From contig CADCXD010000007.1 in assembly GCA_902806575.1 (NCBI GenBank), forward strand, positions 1,736,001 through 1,800,000: 64,000 bases of DNA, given 5' to 3'. The notes below the pieces were generated by a model, which made no database searches, had not been told where the DNA came from, and saw only the letters and a program-made list of their open reading frames with translations. This document shows, in pieces, positions 33,780 to 45,739 of this stretch (position 1 is its first letter; the number at the start of each line of letters is the position of its first letter). The translations under genes were made by a program, and so were the position numbers. The stretch is from Jackrogersella multiformis (Eukaryota; Ascomycota; Sordariomycetes; Xylariales; Hypoxylaceae).

Positions 33780-35096
33780 TGCGTAATCCCTAGGTATATA
33801 TATATATATATATATCCGAATTAGAAGCTAGAAACGGTAATCATTTGCCCTTTAGACGCAAGTCACCGTGGTTTTTATCGTTTACTAAGTATATAAGCAG
33901 ATAAGTAAATAAACTTCTTTTATATGCACCTTTTCAAATACCTACCTAGAGGTACCTAAGGTAAGTACCTACCTAGGTACACTAGTGTATGCCTGGTTAA
34001 CTCCGTAAATAATACCTACGTACCTACCTGGGTAGATTAGATCCATCATCTGTCAGCAAGTCCATCATCCATGTACGTAGTATGAGGTCACTGCAAGTGC
34101 TACTTACGCTAACGGGTACGAAATCGCGGGGCAGGCAGGTACCTCCTCGTACTAAACTCCACATGATCTAATAGCTGACCAACGGCTGCTAACAGTTGCC
34201 TCCCCTCAATTTCGGAGAAGTACCTAGGTAGAAGAAACAACAATTAAAAAAATTAAAAAAAAAAGTTCTGGAAAATCTCGGACTTTTCATCCCCGCCAGA
34301 GCTGTTAGGAGCTTGCCCCCCAAACTTCCTCCACCACCATCCGTCGTCGTCCATCTTTAGACCTACACATACCGGTACAGATACCTACAGATACTTACAG
34401 ATACTTACAGGACTAATTCCAAGGTAGGTAGGAATCGATCACCCACAATCACATCTCAATCATTTTTCCATTTCCATCACTGCTGTCAATTCCTTCCCCT
34501 AACAAAATAACAACGATAACTACCTTGGTTGGTAATTAACAACAGAAACACTTGACAGTGCGACCTTGTCAGATCTTGTTAATCCTACTTTTACGCCTTC
34601 TATCTCTCTCTCCTTTAAGAAGCACAAGAAACACTCTCTTAATTACATTTCCCTAAACTAAACTACTTGGTCTTACGTCCTCTTGTGACTGACTGACTCT
34701 CTTGTGACTCTTTTACATACCCCCCTCCTAACCCAGATACTTGAATCGATCTTCTCTTTCTCTCTCCCTCTCCCTCCCCCTCCTCCCCCTCTAGAATCTG
34801 GATCCTGGATTCTGGAATGGTATAATTCATGTTCATGACATCCTTGAGCTCCAGTTGAGTCGCAGTTTTCCGGATCTGGTCTCATGGTCACAGTCACAGT
34901 CACAGTCACAGTCGAATGCCTACCGTTCAAACTGCTCACCCTCACCCTATCGCGCAAACTCCGGAACTCCTGCGCTCGTCAGCTCCGTTTACCTATAAGC
35001 GCCTCCCCTTCTGTTCGTATCTCTTTCGGAGCAGCCTGCGATCGTTAATAACTGCCGGCAAACGATATCTGCGACAATTGAGTTAGAACCTTCGTC
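33780..35096. other. Intergenic and probable long 5' leader of the BTB-like gene
   Basis: A (TA)n run at 33794-33816, AGGT/ACCT clusters at 33940-34035 and 34225-34235, poly-A 34240-34263, GATACTTACA repeats (34377-34410), and pyrimidine-rich sequence with a CACAGT tandem (34887-34912) just before the gene. No separate gene found; the pyrimidine-rich last 700 nt look like promoter and long 5' leader. Confidence 0.65.
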
Positions 35097-37727
35097 ATGG
35101 CGCCTCACAAGGGCCAAGCTAAACCTGCGAAGACCTCTTCCGGCCATGTGAAGAAACCCTCCGCTGTCGTCACCCAGGGCCGGCCCGTTGTGCTACCGGC
35201 GATTCCTCTTCCTATGATTCCCAAGCAGCAGATCAACCACACCAACTCGACCAAACATAACCCTCCCACTGCCTCTTCAGCCAACGGCTTCCCAGTTTCC
35301 TCGCTCGAGGCAGCACTCGCTAGTCACAACGACAATACCCATGTCCCAGATGGTGAGAAGGCTCCTTTACAACTGGCAAAGACCTCTGACGGTTCGGATG
35401 TGGAGAAGCCCGAAAACGCCACCAACCCTACGAACGGTACACCTAACGGAGATAATAACAAGAACAAGAAGCATTCCCATGCTCCTATGTTAGTGAATGG
35501 TGCGAACGGAATAAATACCAGTCTTGCCCAACCCTCGGTAGCGCATATCGCACCTACCTTTGGACTTGGACTTGAATCTCGCAACGGTAACAGCAACAGC
35601 AATAGCAACAGCAATGGCAATGGCATTGGAACTGGCACCGCCTCCGTTTCCACCTCCGCCTCGGCAAATGACGCCAGTGAAGGTAACCCGCATCTAAAGT
35701 CAAGACCATCTCAACTAGACTATAGACTCTTACATATGATAGGCGCCCGAGATGCAGTTCGACATGCCTCGCAGACCCGGCCAAGTCCCTCGCCCACTCC
35801 ACCATCGAACCAACAACATCCACCCTTCCATCATCATCATCATCATCATCTACCGACCCACCCTCTACAGCACCAACTATCAACCGACGACATCCCGGAT
35901 CCCACCAGCCTTCGCGGCGGCCCGCCTCGCTTATACCACTACCAACACCACCCCCATATGAGTAATGGCGGTAGCGTCGTTTTCGGCGGGTTTGCTGGCT
36001 CTCATACGCCTTCACCCGTACATCCGCCTGGTGGTTTCATGCCTCCTCCGCCTCCGGCCATGCCGGCCAACGGCGAGAATAGTATCCACCCACGACCAAA
36101 CGGCCACCACCACGCACACTCCGGAAACGGGTTTCCCGGTCCGATCAACACACAATTTCGACCCGACATTATCCCCCTGTCCAGCATTGATTCCTACGGA
36201 CAAGTCCCCGCTTCTGTCGCGCATGCTCCGTTCGATCCTTTCACGCCTGGCGTTAGTCGCTACGGTCTCGAGACGCCTCACAGCTTTCACGGATCACACG
36301 CCTCGGGTGATCTAAATGGTGTTGAGAACGGAGCCATGCCTCCTTATCCTCCTAACGGCCTTCCCTACGGTGGCCACGCTCATCATGATCATCCCGTTGG
36401 ACACCCACATCCGGGTGCTCACTTCCCACCATTCATCCCCCTAGAGCCTTTTGCTCGCTACCCTAACATCGGCGACGAGGGCCTAAGGGATGGTATCGTA
36501 TACTTCCAGGACCAATTCGACAGCGGAGAACTCACCGACTGTGTGCTAGAGTTGATTCCCACCAAACGTTTGCATCACCCGGTCAAGATCACCGGCCATA
36601 AACTCATCTTCGCTCGTAGCCCGGCACTGAAGCAGCACATCATGGCTGCTCGTGCCACCGATCTGGGCTCCCATACTATCACGGTCGAGTCTGACGACTC
36701 GTATTTACGCTCCGACTCTTGGTGGAATGCGGTACGGCGGTTGTACCTCTTCCCGTTGCTCACGCCTGCCGTCTTAAATGATAGAGCATATAGCCTTCAC
36801 TTAGCCGACGATAAGGCCGATCGGTTTGAGTTTTGTCTGGGTTATGCTGCTGCTGGTCATCTATTGAACGTGCATGATGTTTTCATGCGTGGCTTGCGAA
36901 TGGCTGCCGACTTCCTCACTTGGAATACCGTGGAGGAGGCTCTCGCTTTCGTTTTCGAAGGTGCTGTTCAGCGACACGAACAGTACGACGATGACCAGGA
37001 TGCCGAATTGGAGTATGTGTATGGCGCGGAGGTTAGGCTCCTCCAGGAGGCGATTAGGGACTTCATTGTCAATGCCTTCCCGGGGGATTTTGAATTCGAC
37101 CCATCGGTTTACGACCCCCCGAAGCTCGCGCGCATTCCGGCGGCTGCGGTTGTCACGCCTTCACCGGCAAACAACAATACCGTGCCTACCATCGCTAGAG
37201 GCACAAACATGCGTAGTCCTACAAAATCTAATCGCCTAACTAGTATTAAGTTCGGCGATCTACCGGCCGCTTACCCAGACGATGCCACCGCCGCCCCTCG
37301 TGATCCTGATGGTTGTTCTCCTATCCTTTCGCGTATATTACTCAACTTACCCTTCAGTGAGCTCTGCAAGGTGCTTACTTCGCAGAATGACGGAGCCCCG
37401 GGCATGCACACGGCTCAAGTTAGATATCATGCAATTGCTGATGTCATCGCCGAGAGAGAGGCACGACGGTTGCGCGCAGTTGAGGCGATTCGTGCGGGGG
37501 TAGTTCCCAATTCCCAGGAGATCCAACAACGGCTATCCGCTCAACGCCGGTGTGCCATTGTCGAGCTTTGGGATGTGTTGAATTGGGAGGAGACCGTGAT
37601 CCAGCCACGAGGTGCCGATCTCCCTCGAATAGTACGTACATGGGTTCCTCAGTTCGCTATGACTTCAGGCGTACCACAGCAGCAGTTGCAGCCGCAACCG
37701 TATGATGTCCGAAATTCGATGGTCTAG
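35097..37727 (+). CDS. Large protein with BTB/POZ-like domain and disordered His/Pro/Asn-rich N-terminus
   Basis: Single-exon 876-aa gene. Residues 1-450 are low-complexity: SNSNSNSNGNG (from AACAGC repeats), HHHHHHHH and PPPPP runs. From about 458, GDEGLRDGIVYFQDQF and DSGELTDCVLELIP are followed by HPVKITGHKLIFARSPAL and KQHIMAARATD, the pattern of a BTB/POZ fold in which the H-K-L-I-F-A-R-S-P block is the usual H-[KR]-x-L-x-x-x-S core; then DSWWNAVRRLYLFPLL. A helical C-terminal region (about 570-660 and 745-870) contains LLNVHDVFMRGLRMAADFLT and ILLNLPFSELCKVL. BTB domains mediate oligomerisation and Cul3-ligase contacts; nothing shows which applies. I do not recognise a named ortholog. 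The start follows an untranslated leader with the repeat at 34887. Confidence 0.8.
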   Translation: MAPHKGQAKPAKTSSGHVKKPSAVVTQGRPVVLPAIPLPMIPKQQINHTNSTKHNPPTASSANGFPVSSLEAALASHNDNTHVPDGEKAPLQLAKTSDGSDVEKPENATNPTNGTPNGDNNKNKKHSHAPMLVNGANGINTSLAQPSVAHIAPTFGLGLESRNGNSNSNSNSNGNGIGTGTASVSTSASANDASEGNPHLKSRPSQLDYRLLHMIGARDAVRHASQTRPSPSPTPPSNQQHPPFHHHHHHHLPTHPLQHQLSTDDIPDPTSLRGGPPRLYHYQHHPHMSNGGSVVFGGFAGSHTPSPVHPPGGFMPPPPPAMPANGENSIHPRPNGHHHAHSGNGFPGPINTQFRPDIIPLSSIDSYGQVPASVAHAPFDPFTPGVSRYGLETPHSFHGSHASGDLNGVENGAMPPYPPNGLPYGGHAHHDHPVGHPHPGAHFPPFIPLEPFARYPNIGDEGLRDGIVYFQDQFDSGELTDCVLELIPTKRLHHPVKITGHKLIFARSPALKQHIMAARATDLGSHTITVESDDSYLRSDSWWNAVRRLYLFPLLTPAVLNDRAYSLHLADDKADRFEFCLGYAAAGHLLNVHDVFMRGLRMAADFLTWNTVEEALAFVFEGAVQRHEQYDDDQDAELEYVYGAEVRLLQEAIRDFIVNAFPGDFEFDPSVYDPPKLARIPAAAVVTPSPANNNTVPTIARGTNMRSPTKSNRLTSIKFGDLPAAYPDDATAAPRDPDGCSPILSRILLNLPFSELCKVLTSQNDGAPGMHTAQVRYHAIADVIAEREARRLRAVEAIRAGVVPNSQEIQQRLSAQRRCAIVELWDVLNWEETVIQPRGADLPRIVRTWVPQFAMTSGVPQQQLQPQPYDVRNSMV
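35580..35625 (+). repeat. AACAGC/AATGGC codon repeat (Asn-Ser/Gly run)
   Basis: An in-frame hexanucleotide-derived array encoding NGNSNSNSNSNGNGIG in the disordered N-terminus of the BTB-like protein. A CATCAT array (about 35829-35850) gives the later His tract. Confidence 0.8.
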
Positions 37728-39450
37728 CTAACTGATTGGAATCTTGTATTACGGACTCGCAAGTAAAACGACCGCCTTGATTGATACGAAGGGATGAGGT
37801 TTCCTGTAGTATCATGGCATGACGGACTACTTTTCCTCTCTCCGTTTTTTTTTCTTCTTCTTCTTTTCGGCTTGGTCCTTCGTTGGCATCGCGTTCGGTG
37901 TTGGTGTATCATTTCTCCAATCTTTCTTCGTGGACATAGTTGGTCAAAAGTCGGAGCAAGGAGCCTGGCAGGATGTCCGTCTGCGTATGCACGGTATCCC
38001 TCTCCTTCTCTTGACTCGGATGGTATATGAAGGTGTTTCTTGAAAACAAAATATTCTCACTGGTTGAGTCAGTCCCCACTGTCTTGCAGATACAGGCAAG
38101 GAATGACAAGGCATACGAAAAAGGGGGGTTAGACAGTACAGGATTACGAAGAGCAGAGAAGGGTTGACGAGTACCATTTTGCATTTTACATAATACCCCA
38201 TCCCTATCCCTATCCCTATCCCCATCCCCCCTCCACTACAGATGGATATTGTCTGCATTTGTTTCTTCTCCTTCTCTCGCATGAAGCCATCAGCCCCGGA
38301 GTTTGGAAGGATTTGCGGCTAGGATCACACAGGATCACGTCTGGTCTCCCGCTGGAATTACTCGGTCAGGAACCTTTGGTTCATAGAAGTTGCACTTAGG
38401 GTAAAAAGACTACGGTCGGGAGGTCGGGACGTCGGGAGTTACTTTAGCATTGTCGAGTGTGAGTGTTAAGAATAAACAGGAGGGGGTTGGTAGACGGTGC
38501 CGTAGTCAGGCCATCTTGTCTACACTACAGATCACCTTGCGTCCCATTAAAAGTGTTTATTTTATGAACTTATTTGCATCATAAGTGGTTAGATTCAACA
38601 TATGAATATCCTTAAAGCGTGGTATAGTACCTACCATATATACCTAGGTATATACATATTAGGTAGGTACCTAGGTACGGCGGCAACAAATACACTAGAT
38701 GTATTCATATTGTGGATCCTTGTGTGCCTATACTACACGAGTATAGTGTAAGTATAGGCTACCTACATACTTACCTAGGTAGGTAAGGCGGGGAATAGGG
38801 ACCTGGGATCATCACGTTGTAGATAGGTACCTAGTGATGCGGGTAAGTGTACGCTTGTAGGAATACCATGTACCGGATCTGCAAGTTAAGCTTTTCTCGT
38901 CCCGCGTAATGTACCGGAGGTAAGTACCTTTTGATATATATACCTATCTACATGTACCTACATGTGTAGGTACCTGGTATCAACTATTAACTGGACCCAC
39001 CGATTCGGTGAACAAAGAGAATAATGTAATAGAATAAAGGTAAGATCGAACGAGCTTTACGTACCCAGGTATGTAAGTAGTAGTAAGGATATTGATAGTA
39101 GTAATGATACTGATAAGAATTAGCCAACCTTTTCTTCAAAGGTTATAGCACTGTCCTTAAAAAAAATTAAGATATCTTCTTCCCTTTTTTTTTCTTCTCT
39201 CTCCTCTTGTAATCAGCTTGGATGTTACAGGAGCAGCGTATTCTGCTATAGATTGGTTATAACTTAGCACCCAGAGCTGTTATATATTATTCTACATGAA
39301 TATATCGTTATATATATGTTATATGTTACGCATCTTATTGTTCTACACCTAACTTCGAGCTGAAATTACCTCGTGTCTAGTGGGCAATCGGGGAAGGAGA
39401 AGAAGAACTAGGTAGACGGCATAGACGTTATTAATAGTAAGACAGAAGCA
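37728..39450. other. Intergenic between BTB-like gene and permease gene
   Basis: Contains a poly-T/TTC tract (37848-37870), a CCCTAT tandem (38195-38223) and several AGGT/ACCT clusters (38628-38680, 38755-38790, 38820-38835, 38940-38975). The long open frames around 37794-38043 are repeat/poly-T driven and look like 3' UTR. AT content rises towards 39350. Confidence 0.7.
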
Positions 39451-41163
39451 ATGGGTGAACTCAAGGAACAGAAACCTCGGCGGCGCCGCAGCAGTGGCGC
39501 GCGTGATAGCATCGTCGCCCAAGACGCCGCGGCGCTCGCGCACCTAGGACATAAACAAGAGCTTAAAAGAAACTTTTCTATGATCTCTATGTTGGGGCTC
39601 GCCTTCGCCATCCTCAACACCTGGACCGCCCTCGCCGCCTCCATCTCACTTGCGTTGCCTTCCGGCGGGCCTAGCGCTGTCGTCTGGGGGCTCATCGTTG
39701 CCGGCATATGCAACCTATGCCTCGCTGCGTCGCTCGCCGAGTTCTTGTCCGCGTACCCGACCGCCGGGGGGCAGTATCATTGGGTTGCCATCGTTGCGTG
39801 GAAGAACTGGAGCAGGAGCATCAGCTACGCTACTGGCTGGATCAACGTGAGCGGCTGGGTCGCCCTGACGGCGACGGGAGGCTTGCTGGGGAGCACGTTT
39901 ATCATTAACATCATCTCGCTGCTGCACCCCGACTACGAGATTAAGTCCTGGCATCAGTTCTTGATCTATATCGGGTTTACCCTTGCGGCTCTCTTCATCA
40001 ATGCTTTCTCCACGAGACTACTGCCGCTCTTCACCAAGGCGGCCTTCTTCTGGAGCCTGACCGGGTTCGTTGTCATTAGCATCACGATACTGGCGTGCGC
40101 TTCGCCAAACTACCAGAGCGGTACTTTCGTATACGGCGAGTTTATTAACGAGGTCGGGTGGCCAGATGGCGCCTCGTGGCTGCTAGGGTTGCTGCAGGGT
40201 GCGTTCGCGCTCACGGGCTTCGACGCTGTAGCCCACATGATCGAGGAGATTCCGCAGCCGCATATACAAGGCCCGCGAATTATGCTGTACTGCATCGGAA
40301 TCGGCATGGTGACAGGCTTTGTCTTTCTGTCCTGCCTGCTCTTTTGTGTCGACAACATCGACAACGTCATGGAGTCCAGCGCCGGCCCGCTGCTACAGAT
40401 CTTCATGGATGCCACTGAAAGCCCGGCGGGCAGCGTGTGCCTGCTGATGTTCCCGCTCGTATGCATGCTATTCACTACGACGACGTTGATGACGACGAGC
40501 AGCCGGATGTCATACGCCTTCGCACGAGACCGCGGGCTCCCGTTCAGCCGTATCTTTGCGCAGGTCCATCCGAAATTGGACGTGCCGCTGAACGCGCTCC
40601 TATGGACAGCCGCCTGGGTCGTCGTATTCGGGTGCATCTTTCTCGGGTCGACGAGCACGTTCAACGCCATCACGTCCGCGTCGGTTGTTGCGCTCGGCGT
40701 GACGTATGCCATACCACCATCCATTAACGTGCTGCGCGGCCGTAAGATGCTGCCCCCGAACCGCGCGTTCAAGTTACCAGGTGTGGCAGGCTGGGTTTTG
40801 AATATAGTAAGTGCTCAGCTACTTCTTCCTTGACGTTTCTCTCTAGGCATTGTTAGCCCATGGCTGCAATAGCTGACTCGATGGGGAAATTAGGTTGGCA
40901 TAGCCTGGACGATCCTGACGACGGTATTGTTCGTCTTCCCGCCCGAGTTACCGGTCACGAGCGAAAACATGAATTACTGCATTGTCGCTTTCGGCGTCAT
41001 CCTGTTGATTGCCGTAGCCACCTGGGTCCTCGACGGCCGTAAGAATTACAAGGGGCCACATGTTGACGTCGAGGGACTGGAGAAAGGGAAAGTCGAGGGT
41101 GCGGACGCTGTCTTGGAGCACATAGCCGAGTCAGATTCTACATCCAACAAGGCTGCAGCTTAG
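39451..41163 (+). CDS. APC-superfamily amino-acid/GABA/choline-type permease
   Basis: Two exons, 39451..40806 and 40894..41163 (87-nt intron with GTAAGT donor), 541 aa. Visible features: a basic N-terminus (EQKPRRRRSSG), FSMISMLGLAFAILNTW at TM1, AEFLSAYPTAGGQYHW (the E-x(8)-GGQY signature of TM3), GYATGW-like SYATGWINVSGW, LTGFDAVAHMIEEIPQPH (the conserved G-x-D-x-x-x-H-x-x-E-E block of this subfamily) and a SSRMSYAFARDRGLPFS motif. Twelve membrane segments are expected, ending VTSENMNYCIVAFGVILLIAV. It matches fungal Uga4/Hnm1-like permeases importing GABA, polyamines or choline; substrate is not decided. The gene is intact and moderately GC-rich. Confidence 0.93.
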
Positions 41164-41999
41164 ACGGAGATATGAAATTATATTTATATGAGTATATGAT
41201 ACATATATTTGTCTGTATTTATGTGTGTTGGATCTTTTGGTCTAAATGACGGATTGGTGTATATACATCACATATATATATATACCTAGGTAGATAGATA
41301 AATTAAACCATGCTTTTATCGCATTATATTTATTATATTACCTACCCACTTCAACGGTTAACCTTGTACCCCACAATACCTACTACGTACTGTACGTAGT
41401 AAGTACCTAGGTAAGTAGTGTAGGTACCTCGCATGCCAGCTAAGCCGAGGCACAGCTAGCGTACTCCGGTACCTAATCTTACGTAATGGGACGAATGACG
41501 GCCATAGGTAGGCTAATTAGGTAATTAAATGGTTCTTGCATCTGACATCTTTCAAGTCCCCCCCCATGCCAGACGCGACAATTCCTATTATTCCTCTTAT
41601 ACCTCTTTCCATCCCCGTCTCCGTCAACACCAAACCCGTCCTATCGCCTTGTACGACTTCTACAGATACATTCAAAACTTCGGTGCCATTTTCTATTAAT
41701 GTTTTGTTCGTCTTTTTCGGACTTTGGCATATTCTACCGTTACGAGGTTGCTATCGACAGACACCTTGTTAAGAGCGTCAGTACAGCGGGTGCGACGTCG
41801 TATCGCTACGTCTGAATTGGCATGATTCAATAATTCCTACACCAGCCTGAGACAGGGTAGCTCGGGCGCTTTCTATACATACCGTAATATATACGAAAGA
41901 GAACAGGAAAGAAAATCAAATATATTCTCGCATACTGAACCCACCCGTATCGCAAATCCAACAAGGTCACGAAAAGGCGTCAATTCACCAAAGACCACT
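41164..41999. other. Intergenic between permease and TMEM135-like genes
   Basis: AT-leaning, with ACCTAGGT motifs (41284-41290, 41404-41430) and a C-rich tract 41561-41568. No gene recognised. Confidence 0.6.
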
Positions 42000-43941
42000 A
42001 TGGCATCCGAAGCCAGTCCCTCGACGATCCTCTCCCTCACTTCACACGAGATCCCGAGCCAGCCTGGTATTGTGTCACGGCCCAGAGCGAACTCGAAATC
42101 GAAGCCAACGTCAGCCGTTGATCCCGTGCTTCGCAATGCCCTAAGATATACCATCTCGGCTCGCGAATACGAAACGCTCCATAAGTATGTCCTATCACGA
42201 TCACGTCTACTAAAAAAGAGAGTGCCGAGCGTGAACGCCGTCGAACGGTATATAGATGGTGGTAGTACTAGCAGGGCGTCTGGAACAGACAGGGAGGTCG
42301 GCAAAGGCAAGGGGAAGGGAAACGGAAACGGAAAGAATGAGAGCGCTGGCAGAGGAGACACATACAATGCGCGTGCCATCAGGGACTCCTTGCGCATATT
42401 CGTCGCAACTGGTTTAGGAACGAGAGCTTACGATGCAGTGATGGCAAGGTTGAAAGGCCAAAAAGAGTGAGAAGCAACCCCCCTCATGAGCTTGGATATA
42501 TGTGACGCCGGATGCTGATATATTCCCACAGGAGTGGCACGTCGAAGAAGAGACAGCCTTTCTATAAGTCCTCCGGTCTTCGGCTATCACTCTCATTATC
42601 GACAATTCTACTACTCTACCGCCTCCTCTTCCGCTTTCTAAGTCGGTTACGATCCCATCTATTAGACCAAACAGCCGCTCCCTTCCGTAGTCGAAATCCT
42701 AGGACTTCCCAGGCGCTTACATCCCCTTACGCGCCGGCGGTGGGAGCCAGTCTAGCAGGGTTGGCTCTAGGTATATATCCCTCCCAGCAGCTGCGCGTGA
42801 CAGTAGCCATTGCAGCCATTTTTCGTGCTCTGGAGTTCGGCTGGAACCTCTGCGAAGAGGAGGGCTTAATCTGGGGCTGGAAAGTCCGCGGGGGCGGGAA
42901 GGGAATGATTAAACGAGAACGACCTTGGTGGTGGGGAAGTTGGATGCTTCAACCATTTGCTTTCGGGCAGCTACTGCACGCTGTCGTGTTCGATCGGGAG
43001 TCTTCTCCAGTATCCTTCGTCGATTTCATCTGGAAGAGCTCTACTACTTATATTCATGGTGCCCCTAAAAATCTGCCAAACGACATTAAATGGCCTAACG
43101 CTTGGGAGATTACCGATAACCTGGCCCAGATGGCCAAGGCGAATTGGCCGTGTGTAAACCCCTACACCTTTTACTTACATGACATAAAAGATGCTAACAA
43201 TTTCATAGACCGTTCATCTCGCCGACCCTGTTCCCAGAGCAGGAAACCTTGCCATCGTCGCTCGCCGCCGTTGCGCCTATTGCTGGACGAGCTCACCCTC
43301 TCATCAGCTCCCTTGCCTGCGCTACTCTCCATCCCTCCGATCCGTCATGTCTACGCACCTATGTTACTTTCTGGGTCCGTTCGTTCCCTCGAATGGGTCG
43401 CTTCTTCCTGTTGTTCTACTCCGTACTCATGCTGCCACGATATAAGTCGCTGTACAACTCACCGCTATACCTCTTGAACCGGCTTATTTCCAGGGCTCTA
43501 CACATGTCGGCATTTGCGACGGGAGCTATCTCAACGGCATGGGGAAGCATTTGCTTTTTCCAGACCTGGCTGCCACGCACATTCCTGCCGACGCAACGAT
43601 TCTTCCTAGGTGGTTTCCTTGCGGGACTGTGGGCATGGGTGCAGCGCAAAGAAGGGAGAAGCGTGTTCCTTTACAGCGCACGAACGAGTGTGGACTCTCT
43701 GTGGAAGGTGGGGGTGAAGAGGCGATGGTGGCGGGCGATGAAAGGCGGCGACGTGTGGGTTTTTGTGTTGGCGCTTGCAATAACAGGCGCCGTGTACGAG
43801 AGGGACTCCAAGGCCATCCACGAGAGTCATATTAAGAAAGGGTTAAGCTGGGCCCGAGGCACGGGTTTTAAAGACTGGGGCATGGACGAGGAAAGCGAAA
43901 ACGAAAATACCGATATATTATATTTAATACGTAATAAATAA
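42000..43941 (+). CDS. TMEM135-like integral membrane protein ending at isochore edge
   Basis: Three exons: 42000..42466, 42532..43149, 43209..43941; 605 aa, all joins in phase. The N-terminal part is soluble and basic with RAIRDSLRIFVATGLGTRAY, then KKRQPFYKSSGLRL and a hydrophobic segment. Further on: VGASLAGLALGIYPSQQLRV, PFAFGQLLHAVVFDRE, WKSSTTYIHGAPKNLPNDIKWPNAWEI, AQMAKANWPPFISPTLFP, FVTFWVR-type segment, and ISTAWGSICFFQTW-LPRTFLPTQRFFLGGFL followed by YSARTSVDSLWKVGVK. The repeated RFFLGGFLAGLWAW pattern matches the TMEM135/PMP52-like family, implicated in mitochondrial and peroxisomal membrane dynamics. The last nine codons (DILYLIRNK) and the stop lie in the AT-rich block, so the native C-terminus may have been replaced. 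Family call is by pattern; moderately sure. Confidence 0.8.
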
Positions 43942-43959
43942 TTAAATTAAAAAAATTAA

Positions 43960-44290
43960 TTATATATATTAAAAATTATAATTTTAAATATAAAATAAAT
44001 AAATTATAAAATATAATATTATAATTAAATAATAATTAATTTAATAATAATAATTTTATTTAAAATTAAAATTTATAAAAAAATTATCGTCGTTTATTAT
44101 TAAAAGTTATAAATAATTTATATTTAATATAATAATTCGTAACTTATACGTTAAAAGTAATTTATATTTTATATTTATTAATTTTATTTTAAAATATTAA
44201 TTTCGTTTTAATTTTTAAAAATAATAAATATTTTAAAAGTTTTATTTTAACTTAATAATATATAATATATTAATTATTTTTAATTAAATA
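43960..44290 (+). repeat. Direct repeat copy 1 (about 330 bp), at the isochore edge
   Basis: Sequence from about 44060 to 44290 aligns with about 58690-58905 in the same orientation: CGTTTATTATTAAAAG... against GGTTTATTAAAAGG..., and TTATATTTTATATTTATTAA in both. Edges are approximate. Copy 2 keeps more G and C, so copy 1 is the more heavily mutated. Confidence 0.65.
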
Positions 44291-44299
44291 ATTTATATA

Positions 44300-45135
44300 T
44301 TTTATTAATTTTTTTTAATAAATTACGGTTAAATTTTTTAAAAAAAATTAAAAAAAATTAAAAAAAAACTTCGTATAATTATTTACATAATTTTATTAAC
44401 TTCGATTTTTTTAATAAATTACGATTAAATTTTTTATTAAAAAATTAATAATATAAATAAATCGATTTATAAATTAAAAAATATTATAATAATAATAATA
44501 ATATTAAAAAATTAAAAAATCAAAAAAATTAATAATCGATTAAGTTAATTTTTTTTAATAATTTTATTAATAATATTATAAAATTTAAATTAATAAATAA
44601 AAAATTAATTTTATCGATTAATATATAAAAATAATTAAAATAAAAAATCGATATTTAAATTAATATTAACGTTTATATAAAAAAAATTTAATTTAATAAA
44701 ATAAATTATAATATAATTTATAACGTTTTATTAAATTTTTATTTAAATTTTTAAACGTTTAATATTTATTAAAGGTTATAAAATAACGTTTTTATTATTA
44801 AATTTTATATTTAATATTATATTTACGTAAAATAAAAATTTATTTATACGTAATTAATATAATTTTTATATTATTTAAAGGTTTTAATAATTATAAATAA
44901 AAATATTAATTTATAAAATATTATCGTTATTAAAGTTTAAAATTATAAAAAAAAAACTTTAATCGATTAAAAATTTTAATTTTATTAAAATAACGTTAAT
45001 ACGTAAATTATAATATTATAAAAAAATAACGTAATTAAATTTAATTATTATTAAAAAAAAGCAAAAACCATTAAATAATAAAAAAACTAAAAAGATAAAA
45101 AAAATCGTAAAATATTTAAGGTTTAATAATTATTA
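44300..45135 (+). repeat. Left arm of a large inverted repeat
   Basis: Reverse complement matches 46635-47460. Shared blocks: AATACGTAAATTATAATATT, AAACGTTTAATATTTATTA, TTACGATTAAATT and AAATAATGTTTTTATTATT. Arms are about 830 bp and diverged mostly by transitions; the spacer is about 1.5 kb. Confidence 0.7.
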
Positions 45136-45739
45136 ATTAAATCTTTATTACGTTAACTTATTATAATTAATTAATTTAACGATAAAGTATAAATCGTTAC
45201 GATATAACGAGAACGAAATAATATTATATATTATACATTAATAAGTTAAAATAAAAGTCTTAAAATAATTATTATTTTTAAGAATAAAAACGAAGTTAAT
45301 ATTATAAAGTAAAGTTAATAAATATAAAACATAAACCATCCTTAACGTATAAGCCACCACTTTAAGTATAAATTATATAATTATAACTTTTAATAATAAA
45401 ATAAAGCTTAAAAAAGTAAATATTTTATAAATATATAACGAATAAAAAATATATCCTTTAAATAACGATAACTTTTAAAAATAAAAAAGTAAACGTAACG
45501 TTATACTTTAATAATAATAAAATATAATAATAAAAAATATAATAATAAAAAAATATTTTTTATTTATATATTATATTTAACTTAAAAAGTTTATAAATAT
45601 ATTATAAAAAATAATAATTTATAATTATTAAAACGATAACTTTACAAATAATAATTTATATAAAATATAACGAAACGAAAGTAAAAAATAATTAAATAAT
45701 ATTTTTTAAAGAAAGGAAAAAAACTATAAAAACTTATAC

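Noticed and set aside
37794..38043. Hydrophobic open frame after the BTB-like gene
   Set aside because: Its Phe run comes from a TTC/TTT tract, the frame has no family features, and its position suits the 3' UTR.
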